DNA of 64,000 nt from assembly GCA_944389535.1 (NCBI GenBank), contig CALXMS010000005.1, positions 1 to 64,000 of the forward strand, in the 5' to 3' direction. The translations under genes and the position numbers were made by a program. The notes beneath the pieces were generated by a model that saw only the letters and a list, made by a program, of their open reading frames with translations, ran no database searches and was not told the DNA's origin. Within the stretch, counting starts at the first letter, position 1; each line of letters opens with the position of its first letter. Origin of the DNA: an uncultured Alphaproteobacteria bacterium. Its GTDB lineage: Bacteria > Pseudomonadota > Alphaproteobacteria > Rs-D84. Shown piece by piece: positions 9,341 through 17,381 of the stretch.

Positions 9341-10417
9341 TTTTGTTTCACCTATATAAATTCCTAGATCTGTTGCTATATTTAATAACGGATCATCAGG
9401 AGAAACGTATGAGTCCGACGTTTTAACCCCAGGAATATGAGGATCTTGGGTGACTTCCCCAGCATCAAAAAATTGTTTTAAACTTATGGTTTTGCATTCG
9501 CAATCTTTTATTGCCGTCATGACATATGTTTCGTTGTTAGCTATTGCATGCAAGGCACAATCAGCCATACGAGCGGCTAAAATTCTGTCTGCAGCAGTCG
9601 TATCACCAACGCGTTGCGTGTGTTCCGGGTATGCCGTTCTGTTAACAATTCCTGCAGCTGTTAACTTTCTTGATATCATATCTGCAGGTCGTCCAGAATG
9701 ACCACGTAAAGAAATGCCTTCGGATACAAGTATTATACCGTAATCTGTAGGGGCGCTTTTTATATGCTGGACAAGAGAATTTACATCAAATTTTATTTCT
9801 GGTATCAAAATTGCAGTTGCACCAATCGCTATGCCAGCATTTAATGCAAGTTGGCCGCAATCTCTTCCCATAGTCTGCGTAACAAACCAACGGTGATGGC
9901 TGCGTGCAGTCAACATTAATTGATCGCAGAAAGATGTTAATTGTTGTACAGCCGTATTAAATCCGATAGTTTTGTCGGTTAACGGAATGTCCATATCTAT
10001 TGTTTTTGGTATGCATACTAGTTGCAAACCAGCATATATTTCTTTGTTGCACCAGGCAAGCGATAAACTGCCGTTGCCGCCAATTAACACAATGGCGTCT
10101 AATTTTAAATCAAGTAATGATTTTCGTAACTGCTTATTAAACTTATCTACTTTTCCAAACTTTGCTGCAGTTTCAAAGTTTAATGCATGAGCACGCCCGC
10201 TATGTAAAAAACTACCGGCTAGACGAGCCGCTTCAATGGGCAAAGTTTCATCATTAAATTTGATTATGCGCGGTGGCGTTTCACATAAACCGTCTGTGCC
10301 GTCCAGAATACCTATTACCTGCCAACCACGAAGCGTCGCCCCACGATATAAACGTTGAATCACCGTGTTTAAACCAGAACAATCACCGCCAGTAGTCATT
10401 ATACCAATTCGCTTCAT
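9338..10417 (-). CDS. pfkA: 6-phosphofructokinase (ATP- or PPi-dependent)
   Basis: Phosphorylates fructose-6-phosphate to fructose-1,6-bisphosphate in glycolysis. I start it at the ATG at 10417 (MKRIGIMTTGG), 359 aa, because a GAGG site lies 6 bases upstream; an upstream TTG at 10438 is unlikely. Family motifs: N-terminal GIMTTGGDCSGLN, IGGNGSLS, PKTIDMDIPLTDKTIGFNTA and SEGISLRG. The Gly in GGNGS (position 104 of E. coli) is the ATP-type residue, whereas the Lys in PKTID (position 124) is typical of PPi enzymes, so the phosphate donor cannot be decided by eye. Oddities are Asn for Asp in GGDGS and Met for Asn in TIDND; both catalytic Asp residues remain. Confidence 0.9.
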   Translation of the reverse strand: MKRIGIMTTGGDCSGLNTVIQRLYRGATLRGWQVIGILDGTDGLCETPPRIIKFNDETLPIEAARLAGSFLHSGRAHALNFETAAKFGKVDKFNKQLRKSLLDLKLDAIVLIGGNGSLSLAWCNKEIYAGLQLVCIPKTIDMDIPLTDKTIGFNTAVQQLTSFCDQLMLTARSHHRWFVTQTMGRDCGQLALNAGIAIGATAILIPEIKFDVNSLVQHIKSAPTDYGIILVSEGISLRGHSGRPADMISRKLTAAGIVNRTAYPEHTQRVGDTTAADRILAARMADCALHAIANNETYVMTAIKDCECKTISLKQFFDAGEVTQDPHIPGVKTSDSYVSPDDPLLNIATDLGIYIGETK

Positions 10418-10543
10418 CTTCATCCTCACATTATTCAACTAATTATATCACAAATTATATCACAAATAAGTTGACAAAGAAAATATTTTTGCAATAATTT
10501 GTCCAATAGATAATAAAAAGACAACCTGCAGGAGAACCTAGCT

Positions 10544-11692
10544 ATGGCAATATTTAAAAAACCTAGTGTTATAGGTAAAACAAAACGCTCTACCGATGAA
10601 TTAATAGATAACGCGATAGCGCAGCAAACTGATTGGATGGAAAGACGTCGTAGATTTGCACGCCGTTTTTTAAAAACGTTAAATATTTTTGCGCGTCCAA
10701 ACCCCAAAAAAGAAGAACCAGAAAACCTGCAACAAAGCGAAGAAAATAATACCAGGCGCCGTTCTGGTTTGGCAGCATATTGGTTTCCAATATTGTGTGC
10801 AATTTTTGTCATTTTGATTGCTGTATGGGTGGCTTTTTTTCATAAATCTTCGCAGACTGTCGTCACAGTCCCCGCAGTTGCAGAACCAACAATACAAGCC
10901 GTTGTGGAAAGTCCAGTCCCAACGTTTGATATAGTACGCATTGAACCAGCCGGTAAAGTTGTGGTTGCTGGTCGTTGGTTACCAAACAAAAGCATTTCCA
11001 TTGTCGTTAATGGTGATATAGTGGCAACGGAACGTACCGATAAAAATGGTGATTTTGTTTATTCGCCAAAACGTGCTTTTGATGCCGGGAATTATACATT
11101 TTCTTTGATAGGTGCAGAAGAAGATATTAAATCCGAAGAAAACGTTTTTGTTTATATTTCTGAAAGGGGTTATGAGAATTCTGTTTCCTTATTAATGACG
11201 AAAGACGGCAGTACATTATTACAAGCGCCGACAATGTTAGCTGATGGTGATTTATTTGTTTCTAAAATTGATTATTTAGATACTGGTCGCATAGTGGTAA
11301 CGGGTGATTCTTTGCCTCGTTTGCGTGTATCCTTGTCTTTGAATGATGAATATTTAGGTTTTGCGCGCGTTTCTGACCATAAGCATTTTGGTTTAGGTGC
11401 AGACGTTGGGGCCTTAAAAAGCGGTGAAGAATATAAACTAACTGTTCGTCTACATGATGGTGACGGTCGCACGATTGCAGAAATAAATCACGAATTTGTT
11501 ATGCCGAAAATGACTGGTGACGATGATACTTATTATACCGTTCGTAAAGGGGATTGTTTATGGATAATTGCTCGGAACTTTTTGCGTAAAGGGATTTTGT
11601 TCAGTATCATTGCGGAAAGAAATGATATAGGGAATCCAGATTTGATATTCCCAGAACAGTTGTTACAAATTCCAACAAATGCAAGTAAGTAA
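10544..11692 (+). CDS. Membrane-anchored LysM-domain protein
   Basis: 382 aa. A basic cytoplasmic N-terminus of about 75 residues (RRRRFARRFLK) precedes one membrane segment (about 77-99, FPILCAIFVILIAVW). The periplasmic part contains an Ig-like stretch (KVVVAGRWLPNKSISIVVNGD through FDAGNYTFSL) and ends in a LysM domain (about 332-378: YYTVRKGDCLWIIARNFL and LIFPEQLLQIP). LysM binds peptidoglycan, so a link between inner membrane and cell wall is likely. This architecture is common among alphaproteobacterial LysM proteins. The start has CAGGAG 9-10 bases upstream; single-gene unit with its own terminator. Confidence 0.85.
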   Translation: MAIFKKPSVIGKTKRSTDELIDNAIAQQTDWMERRRRFARRFLKTLNIFARPNPKKEEPENLQQSEENNTRRRSGLAAYWFPILCAIFVILIAVWVAFFHKSSQTVVTVPAVAEPTIQAVVESPVPTFDIVRIEPAGKVVVAGRWLPNKSISIVVNGDIVATERTDKNGDFVYSPKRAFDAGNYTFSLIGAEEDIKSEENVFVYISERGYENSVSLLMTKDGSTLLQAPTMLADGDLFVSKIDYLDTGRIVVTGDSLPRLRVSLSLNDEYLGFARVSDHKHFGLGADVGALKSGEEYKLTVRLHDGDGRTIAEINHEFVMPKMTGDDDTYYTVRKGDCLWIIARNFLRKGILFSIIAERNDIGNPDLIFPEQLLQIPTNASK

Positions 11693-11710
11693 TAATTAAA
11701 ACCTAAATAA

Positions 11711-11740
11711 AAAAGGGCGCAAAACTTGTGCCCTTTTATT
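11711..11740 (+). terminator. Terminator after the LysM gene
   Basis: AAAAGGGC (11711-11718) pairs with GCCCTTTT (11730-11737), followed by TATTTT. It lies directly next to the 3' end of the minus-strand tRNA-Gly. Confidence 0.85.
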
Positions 11741-11743
11741 TTC

Positions 11744-11817
11744 TGGTGCGGGCGAAGGGAATCGAACCCTCGTCTTCAGCTTGGGAAGCTGACGTGCTGC
11801 CATTATACCACGCCCGC
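11744..11817 (-). tRNA. tRNA-Gly(CCC)
   Basis: On the minus strand GCGGGCG and CGCCCGC form a perfect acceptor stem. The anticodon loop TTCCCAA, flanked by TCAGC/GCTGA, gives anticodon CCC. The T arm contains GGTTCGATTCC, the discriminator is A and the CCA tail is encoded. Confidence 0.95.
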
Positions 11818-11952
11818 ATTTATGGCTCGATTTTATACCCCATATCACAAAAAGTCCAGCATAAAACGCATTCCGTCTTTTCTCATTGCTTTTTATGCTT
11901 TTCAGTCCTACATTTAAGTATGCCTTTTAAACAAACATAAGGGAGTTTTATC

Positions 11953-13206
11953 ATGGCAAATGAAATTTTAAACCCATTAATTGGCGCTCAACAACGTGTA
12001 AAAATTGCTTGCGAAAAACTTGGTATGAGTCCAGAAGTTTATGAAATTTTAAAATATCCACAACGTATGTTAGAAGTATCTATTCCAGTCAAAATGGATG
12101 ACGGTTCTATGCGTGTCTTTACAGGATTTCGTGCACAGCATAATACTGCCGTTGGACCATCTAAAGGTGGGGTGCGCTTCCACCCAAACGTTACTCGTGA
12201 TGAAGTGGCAGCGCTGTCTATTTGGATGACATTCAAGTGCGCGGTAACCGGAATTCCATACGGTGGCGGTAAAGGAGGTATAATCGTTGATCCTAAGACT
12301 CTTTCACAAGGTGAATTGGAACGTTTGTGTCGTGGGTATGTAGACGCAATTTATCCGATATTAGGTGAAAAGAAAGATGTCCCTGCCCCAGACGTAAATA
12401 CCAACGGTCAGATTATGGCTTGGATGGTAGACGAATATATTAAATTATCTGGCGAATCTTCTTTTGGTACATTTACGGGCAAACCTGTTGAACTAGCCGG
12501 TTCAAAGGGGCGTAACGCAGCGACTGGTTTAGGAATTTCCATCATTATGAACGAAGCCTTAAAAAAGCAAGGTAAAACTTTGAAGGAAGCACGTATTGCA
12601 ATTCAAGGTTTCGGAAATGTCGGAAGTTTTACCGCCAAATGCGCACATGATATGGGTGCAAAAATTGTATCTATTGCAGAATGGAATACAACACTGTTTA
12701 ATGAAAACGGTTTGAATATTGATGCATTAATGAAGTTCAAAGCAGATAATAAAGGTAACATCAAGGGATTCCCTGGTGCAAAAGAAATTAGTATTGAACA
12801 GTTTTGGGGATTAGATGTAGATGTTTTATCACCATGTGCGATGGAAAATACTATAAACAAGGAAACCGCGCCTCTAATTAAAACTGATTTGGTTGTTGAA
12901 GGTGCTAACGGTCCAACATCATTAGAAGGTGAAGAAATATTATTAAAAAATGGCGTAACTGTCGTGCCAGACATTTTAGCAAATGCAGGCGGCGTTACAG
13001 TTTCTTACTTTGAATGGGTTCAAAATCGCTATGGGTATTATTGGGAAGAAGATGAGGTAAATCAAAAGGAAGAAATTGCAATGAAAAATGCATTTGATGC
13101 AATTTATAAAATCAAAGAAGAATACAATGTTCCTATGCGAGAAGCTGCGTATATGCATTCGATAAAACGTGTTGCAGCTGCTATGAAACTTCGCGGATGG
13201 TATTAA
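11953..13206 (+). CDS. gdhA: Glutamate dehydrogenase (Glu/Leu/Phe/Val family)
   Basis: Interconverts glutamate and 2-oxoglutarate plus ammonium, linking carbon and nitrogen metabolism. At 417 aa it fits the hexameric NAD-preferring (RocG/GudB-like) branch. Substrate-binding sequence GPSKGGVRFHP and catalytic Lys107 in PYGGGKGGI lie in the N-terminal domain, with VPAPDVNTNGQIMAWM after. The Rossmann domain begins with IQGFGNVGS. The start ATG has AGGGAG upstream. It is a single-gene unit with a terminator just after the stop. Coenzyme preference is inference from family resemblance. Confidence 0.95.
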   Translation: MANEILNPLIGAQQRVKIACEKLGMSPEVYEILKYPQRMLEVSIPVKMDDGSMRVFTGFRAQHNTAVGPSKGGVRFHPNVTRDEVAALSIWMTFKCAVTGIPYGGGKGGIIVDPKTLSQGELERLCRGYVDAIYPILGEKKDVPAPDVNTNGQIMAWMVDEYIKLSGESSFGTFTGKPVELAGSKGRNAATGLGISIIMNEALKKQGKTLKEARIAIQGFGNVGSFTAKCAHDMGAKIVSIAEWNTTLFNENGLNIDALMKFKADNKGNIKGFPGAKEISIEQFWGLDVDVLSPCAMENTINKETAPLIKTDLVVEGANGPTSLEGEEILLKNGVTVVPDILANAGGVTVSYFEWVQNRYGYYWEEDEVNQKEEIAMKNAFDAIYKIKEEYNVPMREAAYMHSIKRVAAAMKLRGWY

Positions 13207-13234
13207 AAAATCCCCTTTTAAGGGGATTTTGATT
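13207..13234. terminator. Terminator after glutamate dehydrogenase
   Basis: AAAATCCCC-ttttaa-GGGGATTTT hairpin with A- and T-rich flanks between two convergent genes; probably works in both directions. Confidence 0.8.
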
Positions 13235-13248
13235 TTTTAACGTTTTTA

Positions 13249-13659
13249 TTATTCAGAACATACTTCTACAGCATATGCTTCTGCATTGATGTTTTCTGCG
13301 TTGCCACAAAACAAACGGAAATTACATTTGTTTTCAGGCGTATTCATGCTGGCCATTGTGTTTTCTGGGATAATGTTCAACAAACATACATCATCGGCCG
13401 CATATTGCGTCGGATTTTCAACAGATAAAAATGTAACTGTTGCGTTTTTACTTGCGATTTTGGTAAGAACTTCTGTCGCTGGCAATGATAATACATAATC
13501 TCCGACCGGACCAACTGCGACAACGGATACAGCAGCACCATTATTAGAAAGAGTTTGTATTTCTTTTTCTATGGCATTAAAATCTTCTGGGGTTGGTTGG
13601 TTATCACCGCATGCTGCCAATGAAATAGCCATTAGTGCTAATAAAGACAATTGTTTCAT
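13249..13659 (-). CDS. Small putative lipoprotein
   Basis: 136 aa. The N-terminus MKQLSLLALMAISLAACGDN is a lipoprotein signal peptide with lipobox LAAC (Cys17). The rest is short, acidic and without a recognised domain; four further Cys (CLLN, CNFR, CGNA, CSE) could form disulfides in the periplasm. An AAGGA site lies 8 bases before the ATG. Transcribed divergently from the rpsP operon. Function unknown. Confidence 0.8.
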   Translation of the reverse strand: MKQLSLLALMAISLAACGDNQPTPEDFNAIEKEIQTLSNNGAAVSVVAVGPVGDYVLSLPATEVLTKIASKNATVTFLSVENPTQYAADDVCLLNIIPENTMASMNTPENKCNFRLFCGNAENINAEAYAVEVCSE

Positions 13660-13725
13660 AAGTTATCCTTTTGGTTTGACGTTTGAAGTATAACACAAAA
13701 AACATAATAGTAACAATAAAATTGT

Positions 13726-13754
13726 TTGACTTTTTTGTTTTTTTAGTACATACT
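13726..13754 (+). promoter_or_regulatory. Sigma-70 promoter of the rpsP operon
   Basis: TTGACT (13726-13731), 17-base spacer, CATACT (13749-13754). It predicts transcription from about 13761 and therefore a leader of about 140 bases before rpsP. Confidence 0.6.
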
Positions 13755-13760
13755 TTTTTC

Positions 13761-13903
13761 GCAAATCCCAAAGATTGCTATCACAGATAATCCAGTACGT
13801 GGTATACGTATGGTACATCAACCGGCGAGTGTTCGCTCTTGATGAGTGTTTTGTTGTGTGGCTTTCTTGGAAAAACAGTTTATAAATATGAAGGAGCAAA
13901 ATT
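13761..13903 (+). promoter_or_regulatory. Long structured leader of rpsP
   Basis: About 140 untranslated bases, unusually long for this window. A compound hairpin has outer arms CATCAA (13816-13821) and TTGATG (13839-13844) around inner arms GCGA (13825-13828) and TCGC (13833-13836). Just upstream the GTAC-rich stretch (13790-13816) can also fold. The ribosome binding site AAGGAG lies outside the hairpin. Feedback control by a ribosomal protein is a possibility; I do not recognise a known leader family. Confidence 0.45.
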
Positions 13904-14356
13904 ATGGCAACTGTTATTCGTTTGGCACGTTTCGGTGCAAAAAAACGTCCGTATTATCATGTAGTTGTAACTGATTCTCGCAACGCACGTAATTCAGGAA
14001 ATATTTTGGAAGTGGTCGGTAAATATGATCCAATGTTACCACGTGATAACGCAAATCGTGTTATATTAAAGATTGATGAGGTTAAAGCATGGTTGGCAAA
14101 AGGGGCAAAACCTTCTGATCGTGTTTATAGATTCTTAGCAAACGCAGGTTTAGTGGATGCACGCAAAGTCCCAAATCAGACGAAGAAGAATCAGCAATCT
14201 GAAAAAACATTACAGAAGATAAAAGACAAACAGGATAAATTAGCTAAAATTGCTGAAGAAAAAGCTGCAGCAGAAGCGGCAGCAAAAGCAGAAGCTGAAA
14301 AACCTGTTGAAGAAACACCAGCAGAAGAAACTGCGACAGAAACTGTTGCCGAATAA
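13904..14356 (+). CDS. rpsP: 30S ribosomal protein S16
   Basis: Early-assembling protein of the small ribosomal subunit. The first 85 residues are the conserved core ([30 protein letters not shown]... cut here; then GKYDPM and [13 protein letters not shown]). The 150-aa length exceeds the usual 80-90 because of a tail of about 60 residues, first Lys/Gln-rich then Ala/Glu-rich ([19 protein letters not shown]); alphaproteobacterial S16 often carries such tails. The start has AAGGAG upstream. First gene of the rpsP-rimM-trmD-rplS operon. Confidence 0.97.
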   Translation: MATVIRLARFGAKKRPYYHVVVTDSRNARNSGNILEVVGKYDPMLPRDNANRVILKIDEVKAWLAKGAKPSDRVYRFLANAGLVDARKVPNQTKKNQQSEKTLQKIKDKQDKLAKIAEEKAAAEAAAKAEAEKPVEETPAEETATETVAE

Positions 14357-14368
14357 TTTTGCCTATAA

Positions 14369-14394
14369 AAATGCCCAGATTTATCTGGGCATTT
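14369..14394 (+). terminator. Hairpin between rpsP and rimM
   Basis: AAATGCCCAGAT and ATCTGGGCATTT form a perfect 12-bp stem with a 2-base loop, followed by only a weak T-run. It may terminate or attenuate part of the transcription, or act as an mRNA stabiliser or processing site so that S16 is made in excess over RimM and TrmD. Confidence 0.7.
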
Positions 14395-14403
14395 AAAAGA
14401 GAT

Positions 14404-14865
14404 ATGTCAGACAATAAAAAAATCTTGGTTGGTAAAATAGTTGCACCACAAGGAATTCGTGGCGAAGTGCGTGTTCAGACATATACTCAAATACCATCGG
14501 ATTTGAAAACTTTAAAAGTGCACGGGGATAAATTGGCAGACGGATCGTTTCATTTCGTTCGAGCATTGCCCTCTTCTAGTGTCATTATCGCACGTATAGA
14601 TGGTGTTAATGACCGCAATGCTGCTGAATTATTAAGAAACACAGAATTGTTTATTAATCGGGCAGATTTACCAAAATTGAAAGATGGTGAATATTATCAG
14701 TGTGATTTAATAGGTATGCGAGTTATTCGTGACGGTATAACTATTGGATTCGTTGACAATATACAAAATTATGGTGGTGGCGATATTTTGGAACTAGACA
14801 ACGGTAGTATGGTATCTTTTGCGGGTGCAAAAGTCGATATAACAAATAAGGTCATAAGCTTATAG
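14404..14865 (+). CDS. rimM: 16S rRNA processing protein RimM
   Basis: Assists maturation of the 30S head domain near ribosomal protein S19. I choose the ATG at 14404 (MSDNKKILVGKIVAPQGIRGEVRV), 153 aa, because the family starts here and the longer frame from 14359 would run through the hairpin. The N-terminal RimM barrel runs to about residue 80; the PRC-barrel follows with GEYYQCDLIGMRVI and YGGGDILEL. The ribosome binding site is weak (AGAGA). Second gene of the operon. Confidence 0.95.
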   Translation: MSDNKKILVGKIVAPQGIRGEVRVQTYTQIPSDLKTLKVHGDKLADGSFHFVRALPSSSVIIARIDGVNDRNAAELLRNTELFINRADLPKLKDGEYYQCDLIGMRVIRDGITIGFVDNIQNYGGGDILELDNGSMVSFAGAKVDITNKVISL

Positions 14866-14876
14866 GAGCTATAAAA

Positions 14877-15194
14877 ATGGCAAAAAGTCCCAAAGTAACT
14901 GCAAAACCATTTGCGTTAGAAAAAAATTCTAATATTTATGTTCCAAAGCCCGCAACAAAAACAAAACGAGGAAAGCGTTGTAGCTGTGTTCATATTTGTA
15001 AATATTTTTTAACATATCCAGTTGATAAATGGGGTGTTAGAATTATACCTCACAATGCTAAATGTCCTTATGCACAGGCAGATAAAAATGCCGAAGACAT
15101 TGTTTGTATGGGTGATTTTGAATGTATAAATGGACAGATAGTTTGTTATAGAAAGCAATTTGCTTTAACTAATATATATTGTGGGGCAAGATAA
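14877..15194 (+). CDS. Unknown small Cys-rich protein in the rimM-trmD interval
   Basis: 105 aa. AGGAG lies 9 bases upstream of the ATG, and the gene sits 11 bases after rimM in the same direction, so it is co-transcribed. The basic N-terminus is followed by eight Cys (CSCVHICKYF, KCPYA, VCMGDFEC, VCY, YCG), suggestive of metal binding or, if exported, disulfides; no signal peptide is visible. No family recognised. Confidence 0.7.
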   Translation: MAKSPKVTAKPFALEKNSNIYVPKPATKTKRGKRCSCVHICKYFLTYPVDKWGVRIIPHNAKCPYAQADKNAEDIVCMGDFECINGQIVCYRKQFALTNIYCGAR

Positions 15195-15224
15195 CCTTTG
15201 TAATTACCGATAAGGAATAGAGAT

Positions 15225-15512
15225 ATGAATAAAAACGAACAATTAAACGTGTCATTTGAAATTAATAAGTTCCCTTATGTAACAATTATTACGCAATGTG
15301 CGGCCGCAGATATTATAGACAGTGTGTGTCCTGTATGTAAGGCTATAACAAAAGTTCCTTTTGCGAATTATAAATATACAATAGAAGAAAAAACGGACAA
15401 TTCAAAACATGTAAAAATATCAGGTGTAAAAAACAAAGAGATTAATTTTTATGTAATGTCGATGATGAAATTCCTGTGCAAAGAATGCGGTTATAACAGA
15501 AAAGCAAGATAA
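15225..15512 (+). CDS. Unknown small protein with a split zinc-ribbon-like pattern
   Basis: 95 aa. One CPVC knuckle (about residues 35-38) and one CKEC knuckle (about 86-89) are separated by a strand-rich stretch, the layout of a zinc ribbon. AAGGAA precedes the ATG. Its TAA overlaps the trmD ATG by one base (TAATG), which implies translational coupling with trmD. No family recognised. Confidence 0.7.
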   Translation: MNKNEQLNVSFEINKFPYVTIITQCAAADIIDSVCPVCKAITKVPFANYKYTIEEKTDNSKHVKISGVKNKEINFYVMSMMKFLCKECGYNRKAR

Positions 15513-16195
15513 TGACACATTTTAATATATTGACCATTTTCCCAGAAATGTTTCCTGGAACCTTAGGCGGCGGAGTTATTGGGCGTGCATTAAATAATAA
15601 AGTGTGGTCTTATGATACTATAAATATTCGTGATTTTGCACGTGATAATTATGGTAGTGTTGACGACGAACAATTTGGCGGTGGCGTCGGTCAGGTTATG
15701 AGACCGGACGTTCTTGGTGACGCATTAGATTCTATTAAAGAAAAAGGCAGAATAATTTATTTTTCACCGCGTGGTCCGCAATTAACACAGAAATTGGTCA
15801 GGGATTTCACCTCCGATAAAGATTCAACTTATACCCTGCTCTGTGGTCGCTATGAAGGAATAGATCAACGTGTTATTGAAGAATATGATATAATGGAATT
15901 ATCCATTGGTGATTATATACTGTCTGGCGGTGAAATTGCCGCACAGGTTTTTATTGACAGCGTGGTTCGCGTGATGAATAATGTGTTGGGCGGTGGTAAT
16001 GAAGCAACCGCCAATGAAAGTTTCGAAATCGGGGGGCTTGAATGGCCGTTATATACCCGCCCGTCGGCATGGCGTGGACGTAAAGTCCCAGAAGTCCTGC
16101 TGTCCGGTCATCACGGCAATATAGAAAGATGGCGGAAACAACAATCGGACGAAATAACAAAGAAACGTCGTCCGGATTTAATAAAGGAAAACTAA
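15512..16195 (+). CDS. trmD: tRNA (guanine-N1)-methyltransferase TrmD
   Basis: Makes m1G37 next to the anticodon in tRNAs reading CNN-type codons, preventing frameshifts; SAM-dependent SPOUT (knotted) enzyme working as a dimer. At 227 aa it has near-family length. N-terminus [13 protein letters not shown], then [31 protein letters not shown] and the knot [12 protein letters not shown]. The C-terminus contains [21 protein letters not shown]. Coupled to the preceding small gene through TAATG; rplS begins two bases downstream. Confidence 0.98.
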   Translation: MTHFNILTIFPEMFPGTLGGGVIGRALNNKVWSYDTINIRDFARDNYGSVDDEQFGGGVGQVMRPDVLGDALDSIKEKGRIIYFSPRGPQLTQKLVRDFTSDKDSTYTLLCGRYEGIDQRVIEEYDIMELSIGDYILSGGEIAAQVFIDSVVRVMNNVLGGGNEATANESFEIGGLEWPLYTRPSAWRGRKVPEVLLSGHHGNIERWRKQQSDEITKKRRPDLIKEN

Positions 16196-16196
16196 A

Positions 16197-16589
16197 ATGA
16201 GCATTATTAAAAAAATTGAAGCTGCTCAAGTTGAAAAATTAAAGGGCAGCAAGAAAATCCCGGCTTTTAAGGCTGGTGATACCGTCAAAGTACACGTAAA
16301 AATTAAAGATGGTGACAAATTCCGTATTCAGGTTTTTGAAGGCGTTGTAATTGCACGTGACGGTGGCGAAGGAAATAATGCATCCTTTACAGTACGTCGT
16401 GAATCTTATGGGGTTGGCGTAGAACGTAAATTCCCATTGTACAGCCCAGCGATTGAAAAAATTGAAAAGGTTCGTACAGGTAAGGTTCGTCGTGCAAAGT
16501 TATTTTTCTTGCGTGGGTTGTCTGGTAAAAAAGCACGTATCGTTGAAGATTTATCAGCTTCTGCTGCGGAAAAAAACGCAGATAAATAA
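16197..16589 (+). CDS. rplS: 50S ribosomal protein L19
   Basis: Large-subunit protein at the 30S-50S interface. 130 aa with the family core: [45 protein letters not shown] and [10 protein letters not shown]. The C-terminal tail is slightly extended ([13 protein letters not shown]). The start lies two bases after the trmD stop, so its translation is likely coupled. Last gene of the operon, followed by a hairpin. Confidence 0.97.
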   Translation: MSIIKKIEAAQVEKLKGSKKIPAFKAGDTVKVHVKIKDGDKFRIQVFEGVVIARDGGEGNNASFTVRRESYGVGVERKFPLYSPAIEKIEKVRTGKVRRAKLFFLRGLSGKKARIVEDLSASAAEKNADK

Positions 16590-16613
16590 CAATTACCAGT
16601 TATCTATCTTAAT

Positions 16614-16640
16614 AAACCCGCTTCGTGCGGGTTTCATTAT
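16614..16640 (+). terminator. Terminator of the rpsP operon
   Basis: AAACCCGC-ttcgt-GCGGGTTT stem-loop followed by CATTATTT; strong stem, weak T-run. Confidence 0.7.
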
Positions 16641-16655
16641 TTAAAGTTTAATAAT

Positions 16656-16684
16656 TTGACTTTAATGATATGCACTTGTAATAT
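16656..16684 (+). promoter_or_regulatory. Promoter abutting the DUF2155 start codon
   Basis: TTGACT (16656-16661), 17-base spacer, TAATAT (16679-16684). Only 7 bases separate the -10 from the ATG at 16692, so transcription should start at or next to the start codon: a predicted leaderless mRNA. Confidence 0.75.
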
Positions 16685-16691
16685 ATTGGGT

Positions 16692-17045
16692 ATGAAAAAA
16701 ATATTTTTATACTCTTTAATTATCGGATCTTTGTGCTTCTCTATCCAAGCGGATGCTTATGTTGATAAACAAAATGCTGTAATAAGAATAATGAATAAGG
16801 CTGCAGGAAAAGTACAAAAAGTTACTTTACCTGTTGGACAAGAAGCAAAATATGAAAAGTTAAACATGCTTGTGCGTGCATGTAAACAGACAGATCCTTT
16901 TGATGCGCAAGATTTCTTTATGTTTATAGAAATTTATAAAGATCAAGATAATAAAATATTTAGCGGCTGGATGAGCGCCAATGAACCTGGTGATAACCCA
17001 CTGCAAAATGCAGATTATGATTTATGGTTGGTAAGTTGTGAATAA
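16692..17045 (+). CDS. DUF2155 family periplasmic protein
   Basis: 117 aa. I start at ATG 16692 (MKKIFLYSLIIGSLCF); the longer frame from 16656 begins inside the promoter. A Sec signal peptide ends near IQADA, then the DUF2155 core: NAVIRIMNKAAGKVQKVTLPVGQ, LNMLVRACKQ, FMFIEIY, IFSGWMSANEPGDNPLQNADYDLWLVSC. Family members are typical of Alphaproteobacteria; their function is not established. No Shine-Dalgarno is visible. The two conserved Cys may form a disulfide. The two genes downstream follow closely in the same direction. Confidence 0.85.
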   Translation: MKKIFLYSLIIGSLCFSIQADAYVDKQNAVIRIMNKAAGKVQKVTLPVGQEAKYEKLNMLVRACKQTDPFDAQDFFMFIEIYKDQDNKIFSGWMSANEPGDNPLQNADYDLWLVSCE

Positions 17046-17068
17046 TATTTAAAAAGCAGAGGTGAATT

Positions 17069-17374
17069 ATGAAGTTCTTAAAAAAATATTTAAAGTTTTT
17101 CATCGGCGTTGCTGTTTTGATTTTAGGTATTTTGTTTATACCAAGCGTTATATCATCCAGTGATCTAGAGAACGGGAATTTAAAAAGATGGCGAACCGCT
17201 GATTTAGCACGTCGTACTGCTGCAGCGCAATTATTATCTGCGTCAAACGAAAATATAGAACTTTTAGTTCAATGTGTAGATAAAATGGCAACATTACCAG
17301 ATTCGTCTGATATGGCTGTTCGAGACGCAGTTGCATTGTGTTATACTGGTATACAGGTAAACCAAAACAATTAA
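17069..17374 (+). CDS. Small single-pass membrane protein
   Basis: 101 aa. AGAGGTG lies upstream of the ATG. One hydrophobic segment near the N-terminus (about residues 9-30, FFIGVAVLILGILFIPSVI) acts as an anchor or uncleaved signal; the rest is helical and Ala-rich with two Cys. No family recognised. It lies between the DUF2155 and DUF1460 genes, so a cell-envelope role is plausible but inferred only from context. Confidence 0.7.
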   Translation: MKFLKKYLKFFIGVAVLILGILFIPSVISSSDLENGNLKRWRTADLARRTAAAQLLSASNENIELLVQCVDKMATLPDSSDMAVRDAVALCYTGIQVNQNN

Positions 17375-17381
17375 CCATAAA

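Noticed and set aside
10435-10812. 125-aa minus-strand frame
   Set aside because: Antisense to the N-terminus of the LysM gene, which has a proper start, domains and ribosome binding site.
11726-11940. Short plus-strand frames over the tRNA-Gly
   Set aside because: They lie over the tRNA on the opposite strand, with no ribosome binding site.
13663-13899. 78-aa minus-strand frame in the rpsP leader
   Set aside because: It covers the rpsP promoter and leader and has no recognisable sequence.
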